Shown: positions 1 to 8,860, counted from the stretch's first letter. The stretch is DNA of 64,000 nt from an uncultured Pelagibacteraceae bacterium (GCA_902592655.1 CACJFE010000004.1:17501-81500), one strand, 5' to 3'. Program-made: numbers and translations. Notes: generated by a model from the sequence alone, not told the origin.

Positions 1-294
<294 letters not shown>

Positions 295-302
<8 letters not shown>

Positions 303-325
303 ATGCACTGAAAAAAATTTTATTA
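295..325 (+). repeat. Direct repeat copy 1 at the 23S 3' end
   Basis: CTTGATTTATGCAC followed by TGAAAA and an A/T tract. The same 14-mer, then CGAAAA and a similar tract, recurs at 3022. The two copies bracket the hisF-hisH-wbpG cassette and nothing else. The first copy overlaps the 23S 3' end. Confidence 0.75.
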
Positions 326-344
326 TATTTCAAATAAATTCTTA

Positions 345-1175
345 ATGAATATTAGAATAATACCAAAACTTGATATTAAAAATCAAAACCTTGTAAAAGG
401 TATAAATTTAGAAGGTTTAAGAGTTTTAGGCGATCCAAGAAAATTCGCTGAAACGTATTATAAAGAGGGTGCTGACGAGATAATTTACCACGACGTAGTA
501 GCTAGTTTATACCAAAGAAACAATTTAACTTCTTTAATTAAAAATACCTCAGAGAATATTTTTCTTCCTATGTTGGCTGGCGGGGGTATTAAAGATATCA
601 ATGAGGTAGAAGCTATTCTTAAATCTGGTGCTGACAGAATATTTTTAAACACAGCAGCTATCGATAATCCCAATATAATTGACGATATAGTGAAAAAATT
701 TGGATCTTCAACTCTTGTAGTATCGCTTGAAGTAATTAAATCCGATAACAAATTTATTTGTAGAAAGGATTTTGGCAGAGAGGAAACTGCAAAAGAATTA
801 GTTTCTTGGATAATGGAAGTTGAAATGAGGGGAGCGGGTGAAATTATTGTTACTTCTATTGATAAAGATGGAACAGGTCTTGGATTTGATTTAACTTTGG
901 CAGAAAAACTCTCTAAAAACCTCAAGGTTCCTTACATTTTAAACGGAGGAATTTCATCAATTAAACAAATAGATGACTTACTTAATTGTTCTAACCCTTC
1001 TGGTATAGCCATTGGTTCAGCATTACATTATAGTTATATAGATCAAAGCTTTAAAAAAAAAGATTTTATGGATGGAAACATAGATTTTTTAAAAAAAAAT
1101 AAGAATTATAGAAATTTCGGTAAACTAAAAATAAGTAATATAAAAAATTATCTTAAAAAAAAATTTAAAAAATGA
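345..1175 (+). CDS. hisF2: HisF-like cyclase/ammonia acceptor subunit, glycan-cluster paralogue
   Basis: TIM-barrel protein of the imidazole glycerol phosphate synthase HisF family (PKLDIKN near residue 8, TSIDKDGTG near residue 166). The following two genes are a HisH glutaminase and a WbpG-type N-acetyl sugar amidotransferase, so by analogy with HisF2/HisH2/WbpG (Pseudomonas O antigen) and PseA/PtmG systems it probably serves to channel ammonia to the sugar amidotransferase, not to make histidine. It has 276 residues against ~255 for biosynthetic HisF, with a lysine-rich C-terminal tail. It overlaps hisH by 4 bases (ATGA). It starts only ~43 bases after the 23S end, so it may be transcribed by rRNA read-through. 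The family is certain; the role is inferred from neighbours. Confidence 0.88.
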   Translation: MNIRIIPKLDIKNQNLVKGINLEGLRVLGDPRKFAETYYKEGADEIIYHDVVASLYQRNNLTSLIKNTSENIFLPMLAGGGIKDINEVEAILKSGADRIFLNTAAIDNPNIIDDIVKKFGSSTLVVSLEVIKSDNKFICRKDFGREETAKELVSWIMEVEMRGAGEIIVTSIDKDGTGLGFDLTLAEKLSKNLKVPYILNGGISSIKQIDDLLNCSNPSGIAIGSALHYSYIDQSFKKKDFMDGNIDFLKKNKNYRNFGKLKISNIKNYLKKKFKK

Positions 1176-1828
1176 ACGATATAGCCATACTAGATTATAA
1201 AATGGGAAACTTATTTAGCGTGCAATGCGCTTTAAATTTTGTTGGGATCAAGTCTATTATTACTGATGATATTGAAATTATTAAAAATTCAAAAAGCATA
1301 ATAATTCCAGGTGTAGGTGCCTATCCTGAGGCTATGAAACGAATTAAAGAAAAAAAATTTGATAAAATTATTTATGAGTTTAACGAAAAAAAAAAATTGA
1401 TAATTGGTATTTGTTTGGGTATGCAATTGTTATTTAGCGAGAGTTACGAAATAAAGAAAACCAAAGGTCTCGGCTTGTTAAAAGGTGATGTAAAAAAATT
1501 TGATGAAAAAAAACAAAACGGAAGTAATACATCTTTTAATGTGGGATGGAATGAAATTTTATTAAATTCAAAAAAAAATATTAAAAATAATTATTTAAAT
1601 AGTCTAAATAAAAAAAAAATGTATTTCATTCATTCTTATCATATAAATACATTTGAAAAATCAATAGATACTTCTTCATCCTTTTTTTACAAGAAAAAAT
1701 TTGTTTCTTCAGTAGAAAAAAATAATATTTGTGGGTTTCAATTCCACCCCGAAAAAAGTGGTCCTGACGGTTTAAAGATTTATAAAAACTTAAAAAAAAA
1801 TTTATTAAATTATGAAAGCGCTATTTAA
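1172..1828 (+). CDS. hisH2: HisH-like class I glutamine amidotransferase, glycan-cluster paralogue
   Basis: Class I glutaminase of the HisH family, 218 residues (usual length ~200-215). The oxyanion strand IPGVGAYPEAM, the nucleophile elbow GICLGMQLLF (Cys near residue 82) and the FQFHPEKSG His/Glu pair near the C-terminus are all present, so the catalytic triad is complete. It should hydrolyse glutamine and pass ammonia through the HisF-like partner encoded upstream. Its 3' end overlaps the amidotransferase gene by 17 bases, which suggests translational coupling of a three-protein complex. The histidine pathway copy would be elsewhere in the genome. Confidence 0.88.
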   Translation: MNDIAILDYKMGNLFSVQCALNFVGIKSIITDDIEIIKNSKSIIIPGVGAYPEAMKRIKEKKFDKIIYEFNEKKKLIIGICLGMQLLFSESYEIKKTKGLGLLKGDVKKFDEKKQNGSNTSFNVGWNEILLNSKKNIKNNYLNSLNKKKMYFIHSYHINTFEKSIDTSSSFFYKKKFVSSVEKNNICGFQFHPEKSGPDGLKIYKNLKKNLLNYESAI

Positions 1829-3026
1829 TTTACCAAAAAAAGTTGTATTTTGCTCAAAATGCGTGATTTCAAATCAAAGGCCATCGTCTATTCCTGAATT
1901 TTTACATAAACCCTCGAGAGAAGGAGCTAAATATATAAAAATGAACAAAATTTCAGAAAACAAATATATTTGTGATGCTTGTGTTGTTTCAAATATGAAA
2001 GAGAAAACTAATTGGAAAATGAGAGAAAAGGAATTACTCAAACTTTTAGATAAGCATAGAAGTAAAAGTGGAGACTATGACTGTATCGTTCCTGGTAGCG
2101 GTGGAAAAGATAGTGTTTATACCTCGCATATTTTAAAATATAGATATGGAATGAACCCTTTAACTGTAACTTGGCCACCTATTTTATATACAAGTTACGG
2201 TCAAGAAAATTTTAAGAATTGGATTGAAATAGGGGGATTTGACAATGTTACATTTAAGCAGAATGGCAAAGTTATTAGACTTTTAACTAAACTTTCAATA
2301 GAAAATCTTCTACATCCTTTTCAAACTTTTATACTTGGGCAGAAAAATATCGGACCTAGAATGGCAGCTAAGTATAATATACCCCTGGTCTTTTATGGCG
2401 AATCTGAAGCAGAGTATGGAAATCCTGTACAAGAATTAACCTCTAAAAGAGATACATCTTATTGGCTAAAAAATAATATTAAAAATTTATATTTGGCAGG
2501 TGTGCCCATTAACAAACTAATAAAAAGATATAAATTGACTTTAGGAGACTTAAAACCTTATTTGCCACTTGATAAATCTGAAATTGGTAAAAATAAAATT
2601 CAAGTAAATTATTTGGGCTACTATCTAAAATGGATACCTCAGGAGTCATTTTATTATTCAGTTGAACACTCTAAGTTTAAAGCTAGGCCATTTAGGACAC
2701 AGGGCACATACAGTAAATATAGTGGTATTGACGACAAAATTGATGATCTCCATTTTTATACAACTTTTATTAAGTTTGGTATAGGTAGAGCTACATATGA
2801 TGCTGCCCAAGAAGTTAGAAACAAACATTTAACCAGAGATGAAGCAATTAAGCTAGTAGCGAGATATGACGGTGAATTTCCAGACAAATATATTAATGAT
2901 GTATTAGATTATGTAGGTATTAAGACTTCTGATTTTCAAAAACTTTGTGACAAGTTCAGATCACCACATTTATGGAAAAAGACTGGTAATGGCTGGAAAT
3001 TAAGACATACTGTCTACGAGACTTGA
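1812..3026 (+). CDS. wbpG: N-acetyl sugar amidotransferase (WbpG/PseA-like)
   Basis: 404-residue PP-loop enzyme. An N-terminal pair of cysteine motifs (CSKC near residue 15 and CDAC near residue 54) suggests a metal site, and VPGSGGKDS near residue 93 is the SGGxDS ATP-pyrophosphatase loop. This is the architecture of WbpG/PseA-type enzymes, which turn an N-acetyl group of an amino sugar or nonulosonic acid into an acetamidino group using ammonia from HisH/HisF. With the legionaminic acid genes nearby, acetamidino-legionaminic acid is the likeliest product (inference). The TGA stop lies inside the second copy of the 23S-end repeat. Confidence 0.87.
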   Translation: MKALFNLPKKVVFCSKCVISNQRPSSIPEFLHKPSREGAKYIKMNKISENKYICDACVVSNMKEKTNWKMREKELLKLLDKHRSKSGDYDCIVPGSGGKDSVYTSHILKYRYGMNPLTVTWPPILYTSYGQENFKNWIEIGGFDNVTFKQNGKVIRLLTKLSIENLLHPFQTFILGQKNIGPRMAAKYNIPLVFYGESEAEYGNPVQELTSKRDTSYWLKNNIKNLYLAGVPINKLIKRYKLTLGDLKPYLPLDKSEIGKNKIQVNYLGYYLKWIPQESFYYSVEHSKFKARPFRTQGTYSKYSGIDDKIDDLHFYTTFIKFGIGRATYDAAQEVRNKHLTRDEAIKLVARYDGEFPDKYINDVLDYVGIKTSDFQKLCDKFRSPHLWKKTGNGWKLRHTVYET

Positions 3027-3054
3027 TTTATGCACCGAAAATAATTTTTAATTA
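3022..3054 (+). repeat. Direct repeat copy 2 (23S 3'-end-like sequence)
   Basis: CTTGATTTATGCACCGAAAA matches the 23S terminal sequence at 295 with one mismatch over the first 20 bases, and the following A/T tract also aligns with small gaps. It supplies the stop codon of the wbpG-type gene. It marks the right border of the cassette inserted immediately after 23S. Confidence 0.75.
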
Positions 3055-3066
3055 ATAGAAATTTAT

Positions 3067-4185
3067 TTATTTTCCAAGAATTTTATTAAGACATTCGCGA
3101 AAAATTTTATTATCTTTGTCTCTCACTACAACTTTATCTATGTATTTATTCCAGCTTTTTCTTTTACTTTTAATTAAATAATCTAATACTTTTTTAAATT
3201 GAATAGTATTATTTTCTCTAGTCCAAAAAGGACCATTTTTTTTTAAGCTTTCAGTAAAACCAAACTTTCTAGTAGTTAAAGGAAATTTATTAGGAGCATT
3301 ACTTACAAAACCAGTCTTCCCACCCCTTGCTAGATTTTCAATACCTAAAGTTGAGTCATTCGTTATTACATATTCGTAATTATCTAAATATTTGTAAGGA
3401 TTATTATCTTCAAAAATTACATTTGGTGAAGAAAAAAATTGTTCAAAATATTTTTTTTCAATTAAAAAATTTTTATTATTCCATGATCTTGCGAGAATAT
3501 TTATTTTAAGATTATTTTGCAAACAATAATTATCTAGCCATTTAAAAAAAAAAGGGTCATTAGAAAAAAAATCTCCATAAGTCACATTTTTATAGATTTG
3601 CTGACTCTTTTTATAATTCCTAAAAACCGAAATATACAATATTTCTTTCTTCTTTTTTTTTTTTGAAATTTCTACCATATTATTTCTAAAATATCCTATA
3701 GGAATAGTTTGCCCATCTATAAAAGAAGAGTATTTTTTGCATATTGTTTTATTTGCTAAAAACATTTTATCGACTTTGTTGTCTTTTTTTTTTAATTTAC
3801 TTTTTAACGCGAAAATATCATTAAAAGAGGACCTAATTCCGTACTGAACAAAAATAGTTTTAAAATTACTATTTTCTTTTTTTAATTTATAAAATCTTGG
3901 ATTGTTATCCATATAAGTTAAGATTAACTTAGGGTTTACACAACTAATATAGTTTTTTAAATATGATTGATAATCAAACTTAAATTGGAAAAAAGTTTTC
4001 AAAAAAATTGGAATATTTAATTCCTCATACCTCGTTTTTAAAATAGAATAATTATATTTTTTTATATATTTAAAAAAATTATGACTTCCAGTCTGATCGA
4101 AAATTAAAATTTCTTTTCTTTCTGGCAGTAAAAAAACTTTTTTGGAGAAAAGTACAAAATTTATGTAATTTATTATTATCTTCAT
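3067..4185 (-). CDS. Putative surface-carbohydrate glycosyltransferase-like protein
   Basis: 372-residue protein with no clear membrane segment apart from a hydrophobic N-terminus. The layout (ILTYMDNNPRFYKLKKE near residue 90, then IFVQYGIRSS, then YVITNDSTLGIENLARGGKTGFVSN near residue 275) resembles the GT-B-like surface carbohydrate biosynthesis proteins found in O-antigen loci, where the second half binds the nucleotide sugar. It is the only minus-strand gene of the island, convergent with the amidotransferase and divergent from the MarR gene, so it has its own promoter. Donor and acceptor cannot be told. The family call rests on recalled motif similarity. Confidence 0.6.
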   Translation of the reverse strand: MKIIINYINFVLFSKKVFLLPERKEILIFDQTGSHNFFKYIKKYNYSILKTRYEELNIPIFLKTFFQFKFDYQSYLKNYISCVNPKLILTYMDNNPRFYKLKKENSNFKTIFVQYGIRSSFNDIFALKSKLKKKDNKVDKMFLANKTICKKYSSFIDGQTIPIGYFRNNMVEISKKKKKKEILYISVFRNYKKSQQIYKNVTYGDFFSNDPFFFKWLDNYCLQNNLKINILARSWNNKNFLIEKKYFEQFFSSPNVIFEDNNPYKYLDNYEYVITNDSTLGIENLARGGKTGFVSNAPNKFPLTTRKFGFTESLKKNGPFWTRENNTIQFKKVLDYLIKSKRKSWNKYIDKVVVRDKDNKIFRECLNKILGK

Positions 4186-4318
4186 TGTAAATTTTTTATT
4201 AAATCAAAATTCGTTAAAGAAAATAACATTTTACAAGGTTTTTTGAGCAATATTTCGATTATATAGATTGGTTCTTTTGTCATAAATTACTTGCAATTCT
4301 AGCAAAATTATTTAGATT

Positions 4319-4343
4319 GTTCAATTATTGAACAGGCGTTCAA
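4319..4343. promoter_or_regulatory. Palindromic operator candidate before the MarR-type gene
   Basis: GTTCAATTATTGAAC is a perfect 6-bp inverted repeat with a 3-base centre, and a third half-site GTTCAA follows at 4338-4343, four bases before the ATG at 4347. It lies in the 161-base divergent region between the minus-strand glycosyltransferase-like gene and the regulator. Position and symmetry fit an autoregulatory site for the winged-helix protein it precedes. A TTGCAA at 4291 could be part of a weak promoter overlapped by it. Confidence 0.5.
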
Positions 4344-4346
4344 AAC

Positions 4347-4673
4347 ATGAACATGAAAAATGATAATACAGACCAGTTTGAATTATTGAGAAAAATACAA
4401 AAAAATCCTAATTTTTCTCAACGAGAGTTAGCAAATGAACTTGGAGTCAGTTTAGGGAAACTTAATTACTGTTTAAAAGCTTTAAAAAACAAAGGTTTAA
4501 TTAAAATTCAAAATTTTACAAAAAATCCAAACAAACTTAATTATATTTACGTGATAACACCTAAAGGAATAGCAGAAAAGGCTAAGCTGACAATAAATTT
4601 TATGAAGAGGAAAATGCAAGAGTACGAAGATTTAAAAGAAGAATTAGAAAAGATTAATAATAAAGAGAACTAA
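4347..4673 (+). CDS. EPS-associated MarR-family transcriptional regulator
   Basis: 108-residue winged-helix protein. The helix-turn-helix (FSQRELANELGVSLGKLNYCLKALKNKGLIKI, residues ~24-56), the wing (KLNYIYVITPKGIAEKA) and the C-terminal lysine/glutamate-rich helix are those of the small MarR-type regulators repeatedly found at the head of exopolysaccharide and O-antigen loci. It is followed 5 bases later by a NusG-like gene and then the long operon, so it probably controls the island. Two in-frame ATGs lie 6 bases apart (4347 and 4353); no clear Shine-Dalgarno distinguishes them. A palindrome just upstream suggests autoregulation. Confidence 0.8.
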   Translation: MNMKNDNTDQFELLRKIQKNPNFSQRELANELGVSLGKLNYCLKALKNKGLIKIQNFTKNPNKLNYIYVITPKGIAEKAKLTINFMKRKMQEYEDLKEELEKINNKEN

Positions 4674-4678
4674 TAAAA

Positions 4679-5164
4679 ATGTGGATAGTAGCAAAGTATA
4701 ATAGTGGACAATCACAAACACTTAAGGAAAATTTAAGTAAAATTTTAGGAAGTGAAATAGAATTTTATCAGCCAAAAATTATGATTGAACTAAGAAAAAA
4801 AAAATTTTTTAAAAATATATTAGGAAATTATGTATTTTGTAGACACTCTAGATTTTCAGAAGACAAAATTTTGAATAACTTAAAATTTGTAAAAGGTTTA
4901 AATTACTTTTTATCTAATTGTAAATTAGAGCAAAAGCAAATTCTAGAATTTATTTATAAGTGTAAAAACCATGAGGAAAAAAATAATATTTTAAGCCAAT
5001 CATTTTTTGATGAATTAGTTAATTTGAAAGCAAAATTTATATCCGGTCCATTTAAAAGTTTTGCTTTTGAGATTATTAATAAAAATAAAAATTATTTTAT
5101 TACTAAAATAAATAATTTTAAAATAAGGGTAAAAAAGAAAAATAAATATTTTTTACCATTGTAA
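4679..5164 (+). CDS. NusG/RfaH-like specialised transcription antiterminator
   Basis: 161 residues, the length of RfaH. The N-terminus WIVAKYNSGQ and GNYVFCRHSRF around residue 50 match the NGN domain pattern (W-x-V-x-x-x-x-G-x, then P/G-x-Y-V-F). FISGPFKSFAFEI near residue 115 looks like a diverged KOW domain (x-x-G-P-F-K-G). Specialised NusG paralogues (RfaH, LoaP, ActX) ride RNA polymerase to let it complete long polysaccharide operons. Its place between a MarR-type regulator and a ~13 kb operon fits that role. Sequence divergence is high, so confidence comes from motif spacing, length and context together. Confidence 0.68.
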   Translation: MWIVAKYNSGQSQTLKENLSKILGSEIEFYQPKIMIELRKKKFFKNILGNYVFCRHSRFSEDKILNNLKFVKGLNYFLSNCKLEQKQILEFIYKCKNHEEKNNILSQSFFDELVNLKAKFISGPFKSFAFEIINKNKNYFITKINNFKIRVKKKNKYFLPL

Positions 5165-5218
5165 TTTGGAAAAAAAAGCAAAAATATCGTCTTTTGTTAT
5201 AGTGCGGAGCTTTGCCAA
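5165..5218 (+). promoter_or_regulatory. Leader before the long glycan operon (possible recruitment element)
   Basis: This 54-base leader separates the NusG-like gene from the first biosynthetic gene. GCAAAA and TTTTGT can pair around an 8-base loop (one G-T pair), followed by an unusually G+C-rich AGTGCGGAGCTTTGCC. It is not the enterobacterial ops sequence. It is listed because a specialised NusG factor needs a recruitment site in such a leader. Confidence 0.25.
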
Positions 5219-5953
5219 ATGAAAATAGCGTTTGTTATTCCTGCAAGGTTTAAATCAAAAAGATTTCCCGGAAAACCACTAAAAAATATTATGGGTGTTC
5301 CAATGTTAATAAGAACTGCTAATCAATGTTTAAAGGTAATTAGTAGAAAAGATCTTTTTGTGGCTACGGACGATTCAAGAATAAGTAATTTATGTAAAAA
5401 AAATAATATAAATTCCATAATTATTAAAAAAAGGTGTTTAACAGGAACAGATCGAGTAGCTTTTTTTTCAAATATAAAAAAAGAATATACAAACTTTATT
5501 AATATTCAAGGTGACGAGCCTATTTTTAATCCCAAGGATTTAAATAAGATAATTTCATACACGAAAAGAAATCCAAATCAAATTTATGGTGGTTATTGCA
5601 AGATCGTGGATCAAAAAGATTTTCTTAATCCATCAATTCCAAAAGTAGTTTTGAGCAAAAAAAAAGATTTACTTTATATGTCTAGAGCTGGAATACCATC
5701 TAATAAAAAAAAAAAATTCACGAAAGCTTTAAGGCAGGTATGTATTTATTCATTTCCCAAAAATTGTTTGAACAAATTTCTATTATTTAAAAATAAGACA
5801 TTATTAGAAAATATAGAAGATTTAGAACTTTTAAGATTCTTAGAGAATGGTATTAGTGTTAAAATGATAAGTATGAGCAATTTGTCGATATCGGTTGATT
5901 TACCCATAGATTTAAAAAAAGTAGAGAAAAGAATTAGATTAAAACTAAGATGA
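5219..5953 (+). CDS. KdsB-like CMP-ulosonate (3-deoxy sugar acid) cytidylyltransferase, copy 1
   Basis: 244-residue nucleotidyltransferase of the KdsB family. IPARFKSKRFPGKPL at the N-terminus, ATDDSRI near residue 51 and INIQGDEPIF near residue 98 are the CTP and metal binding motifs. KdsB proteins activate Kdo or related 3-deoxy-ulosonic acids as CMP esters. A second KdsB-like gene of the same length lies at 17231 and is the more orthodox copy, so this one may act on a different acid. It is first in the long operon; the following legB overlaps it by 4 bases. Confidence 0.82.
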   Translation: MKIAFVIPARFKSKRFPGKPLKNIMGVPMLIRTANQCLKVISRKDLFVATDDSRISNLCKKNNINSIIIKKRCLTGTDRVAFFSNIKKEYTNFINIQGDEPIFNPKDLNKIISYTKRNPNQIYGGYCKIVDQKDFLNPSIPKVVLSKKKDLLYMSRAGIPSNKKKKFTKALRQVCIYSFPKNCLNKFLLFKNKTLLENIEDLELLRFLENGISVKMISMSNLSISVDLPIDLKKVEKRIRLKLR

Positions 5954-6924
5954 AAGTTTTTGTTACAGGTGCTGATGGATTTATAGGGTCTCATTTAGTT
6001 GAGTTATTGCTTTCTAAAAAATGTAAAGTCATTGCTCTTTGCTATTATAATTCTCACGGGTCTGTTGGATGGTTAGAGGATATAAAGGTGAAAAATAAAG
6101 CAAATCTTAAAATATTAACGGGTGATATCAATGACGATATTTTTTGTATGGAGGCTTTGAAAGGCATTGATGTTTTGATTAACCTAGCATCTTTAATTTC
6201 AATACCTCACTCATATAAAAGTCCTAGAGCTCACTTTCAAACAAACATTCATGGAACAATGAATTTAGCTTACAGCTCTATTAAGAATAAGTTAAAAAAG
6301 ATTATTCATATTTCTACAAGTGAGGTATACGGTACTGCAAAATACACACCAATAGATGAAAACCATCCATTGCAGCCACAATCTCCCTATAGTGCATCAA
6401 AAATCTCAGCAGAAACTATAATGAGAAGTTTTTATTATTCTTATAAATTACCAGTAACAATTCTTCGATTATTTAATACATTTGGACCCAGACAATCAAT
6501 TAGAGCAGTAATTCCAAGAATAATTACTCAAATTTTTGGCAAAGAAAGTAAGATTGTATTAGGAGATCTTTCACCAACCAGAGATTTTAATTACGTAGAT
6601 GATAGTTGTTTAGCAATTTATAAATCGATAAAAAAAACTAATACTGGAGAAATTTATAATATTGGCTCAGGAAATGAAATTTCAATTAAAAATCTTGTAA
6701 ATAGGATATCAACTATTTCGAAGATTAGAAAAAAAATTGTAACTGATAAAAAATTTGTTAGACCAAAGAATTCAGAGGTATTTCAATTAGTTTGTAATAA
6801 CAAAAAATTTCAAAAAACCACTAAATTCAGGTCAAACTATTCATTAAATGAGGGATTAATAAAAACAATTGATTGGTACAAACAAAATACCAACAGATTT
6901 AAAAATAGTAAGTTTTTTGAATAA
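5950..6924 (+). CDS. legB: LegB-like NAD-dependent nucleotide-sugar 4,6-dehydratase
   Basis: 324-residue extended SDR. TGADGFIGSH (residues ~6-15) is the NAD-binding glycine motif, and STSEVYG with YSASK (near residue 149) give the Ser/Tyr/Lys catalytic set. The CYYNSHGSVGWLED segment after the second strand is characteristic of LegB, which converts GDP-GlcNAc to the 4-keto-6-deoxy form as the first committed step of legionaminic acid synthesis in Campylobacter. The downstream order legC-legH-legI-legG-ptmE supports this specific role over a generic epimerase. Confidence 0.85.
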   Translation: MKVFVTGADGFIGSHLVELLLSKKCKVIALCYYNSHGSVGWLEDIKVKNKANLKILTGDINDDIFCMEALKGIDVLINLASLISIPHSYKSPRAHFQTNIHGTMNLAYSSIKNKLKKIIHISTSEVYGTAKYTPIDENHPLQPQSPYSASKISAETIMRSFYYSYKLPVTILRLFNTFGPRQSIRAVIPRIITQIFGKESKIVLGDLSPTRDFNYVDDSCLAIYKSIKKTNTGEIYNIGSGNEISIKNLVNRISTISKIRKKIVTDKKFVRPKNSEVFQLVCNNKKFQKTTKFRSNYSLNEGLIKTIDWYKQNTNRFKNSKFFE

Positions 6925-6986
6925 AATAATATTTGTAATTAATATTAAGTTAAGATTTTGGTTAATATAGAGCCATTTAAACAATT

Positions 6987-7697
6987 ATGGTAAGGAAAAA
7001 TATTTTAATAGTAGGTTCCGAAGGTTTGGTAGGCAAATATTTAATTTCAAATTTACAAAAAAAATATAATTGCATTAGTATAGATATAAAAAAAAGAAAT
7101 AATATAAAAAATTACTTTTGTTGTGATTTAAATGATGGGAGAAAATTTAAAAAACTATTATCAAAAATATATAAAAGAAATAAAATTTTTGCTGCAATAA
7201 ATTTAATTTACCCTTTAAAAAGTAGTACTTTTCTTCAAGAAAATATTTCAAAATTTACGAAATTCGTTAATAATCACATTATAGCTTACTATAATTTCAA
7301 TAAATGTCTTTATGACTTATTTAAAAAAGAAAATAAAAGGAAAATTATTATAAATTTTTCATCTATTTATGGCACTAAAATACCAAATTTTAATATTTAC
7401 AAAGGAACTAATACAAAAATGCCAATAGAGTATTCTATTTCTAAGTCTGCGTTGATTATAATGACCAAATACTTTCGAGAATGGTCACGATATAAAAACA
7501 AAAAAATTGAATTTTTTTCTATTAGTCCTGCAGGAATAGAGTCGAATCAATCAATTAGATTTAAAAAAAACTATCTTAAATTTTATAAAAAAAAGATGAT
7601 CCCACTTAAATTAATTTATACCTCTGTAAACAAACTATTAAGTAAATATAAAAATAAATCTAAGGATCTAGTTATTACTGGTGGAGCTAAAATTTAG
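6987..7697 (+). CDS. SDR-family oxidoreductase in legionaminic locus (PtmA-like)
   Basis: 236-residue classical SDR. The Rossmann start is ILIVGSEGLVGKYL, NFSSIYG near residue 125 supplies the catalytic Ser, and YSISKSA (YxxxK) sits near residue 150. It lies between legB and legC, the position where flagellin-glycosylation loci carry ptmA, an oxidoreductase of uncertain step that has been linked to supply of the glucosamine precursor. The substrate is not evident from sequence. A 62-base gap precedes it, the largest within this operon. Confidence 0.7.
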   Translation: MVRKNILIVGSEGLVGKYLISNLQKKYNCISIDIKKRNNIKNYFCCDLNDGRKFKKLLSKIYKRNKIFAAINLIYPLKSSTFLQENISKFTKFVNNHIIAYYNFNKCLYDLFKKENKRKIIINFSSIYGTKIPNFNIYKGTNTKMPIEYSISKSALIIMTKYFREWSRYKNKKIEFFSISPAGIESNQSIRFKKNYLKFYKKKMIPLKLIYTSVNKLLSKYKNKSKDLVITGGAKI

Positions 7698-7699
7698 CA

Positions 7700-8860
7700 A
7701 TGTTATTTTTTAAATCAATTTCAAATCAAATTCTAAAAAAATTTAATTCAAAAAAACTTCAATTACATGAACCAGTTTTTTCGAAAGTAGAAAAAAAAAA
7801 TTTAAAAGATTGTATAGACAGTGGTTTTGTATCAACTTCTTCTAATGGTTTCTTTATAAAAAAACTTGAAAAGCAAATAAAACGATTTACTAAATCGCGA
7901 TATGCCATATGTACAATAAATGGAGTTTCAGGAATTCATGCAAGTCTTTTAGCACTTGATATTAAAAAAGATCAGGAAATTTTAGTACCATCTTTGACTT
8001 TTGTAGCAACTGTGCATCCAATTTTGTATTTAGGTGCAATACCTCATTTTGTAGAGGTTGAAGAAAAAAATTTTGGTATTTGTCCAAATAAATTAGAAAA
8101 ATATTTAAAGTCAAATACTTATAAAAAAGGTCAAAATCTTTACAATAAAAAAACTAATAGGAGAATCAATGGTATTATAGCAGTTCATGTTTTTGGCAAT
8201 CCCTGCGATATAATAAAAATTAGGGCAATAGCAAAAAAATATAATTTAAAATTAGTTGAAGATTCAACAGAGGCTCTTGGTAGTTTTTATAGAAAGAGAC
8301 ATCTCGGTACTTTTGGTGATACGGGCGTATTCAGTTTTAATGGAAATAAAATCATAACTTCAGGTGGAGGTGGGGTAGTAATAACTAATAGTAAAAAAAT
8401 TTATAAAAAAGTTTTCTCCTTAGTTTCAAATTCTAAAGTACCTCATAATTGGGAATATATCCACAATCAAGTGGGTTTTAATTATAGAATGCCCAATCTA
8501 AATGCTGCTTTAGCTTCTGCACAATTTGATAAATTGAAAAAGATATTAAAAATAAAAAAAAATATTTTTAAAAATTATAAAAAAATATTTGCAAATTATA
8601 CAGAGGTGACATTATTAAACACAGCTAAAGATAGCACAAGCAATAACTGGCTTAATACTATTATTATTAAAGATAATAAAATTAAGAAAGATAATTTTAT
8701 TAAATATTTATATAATAAAAAAATTTTTGTAAGACCCATTTGGAAACCTCTTCACACTCTAAAGCATCTTAAAAAATTTCCAAAAATGAACTTGAAGATT
8801 ACGAATAAAATTTACGAAACTTCTATTAGTTTGCCAAGCGGTCCAGGAATTATTAGATGA
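7700..8860 (+). CDS. legC: LegC-like PLP-dependent nucleotide-sugar aminotransferase
   Basis: 386-residue DegT/DnrJ/EryC1-type aminotransferase. The substrate-binding N-terminus HEPVFSKVEKKNL, the VEDSTEALGS motif near residue 195 and the PLP lysine in FSFNGNKIITSGGGG (near residue 223) are intact. LegC transfers an amino group from glutamate to C4 of the 4-keto sugar made by LegB. The gene starts 3 bases after the SDR gene and overlaps legH by ATGA. Confidence 0.86.
   Translation: MLFFKSISNQILKKFNSKKLQLHEPVFSKVEKKNLKDCIDSGFVSTSSNGFFIKKLEKQIKRFTKSRYAICTINGVSGIHASLLALDIKKDQEILVPSLTFVATVHPILYLGAIPHFVEVEEKNFGICPNKLEKYLKSNTYKKGQNLYNKKTNRRINGIIAVHVFGNPCDIIKIRAIAKKYNLKLVEDSTEALGSFYRKRHLGTFGDTGVFSFNGNKIITSGGGGVVITNSKKIYKKVFSLVSNSKVPHNWEYIHNQVGFNYRMPNLNAALASAQFDKLKKILKIKKNIFKNYKKIFANYTEVTLLNTAKDSTSNNWLNTIIIKDNKIKKDNFIKYLYNKKIFVRPIWKPLHTLKHLKKFPKMNLKITNKIYETSISLPSGPGIIR

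Noticed and set aside
5201-5216. Enterobacterial ops/JUMPstart element
   Set aside because: The sequence does not match GGCGGTAGCGT; only a generic leader element is proposed.
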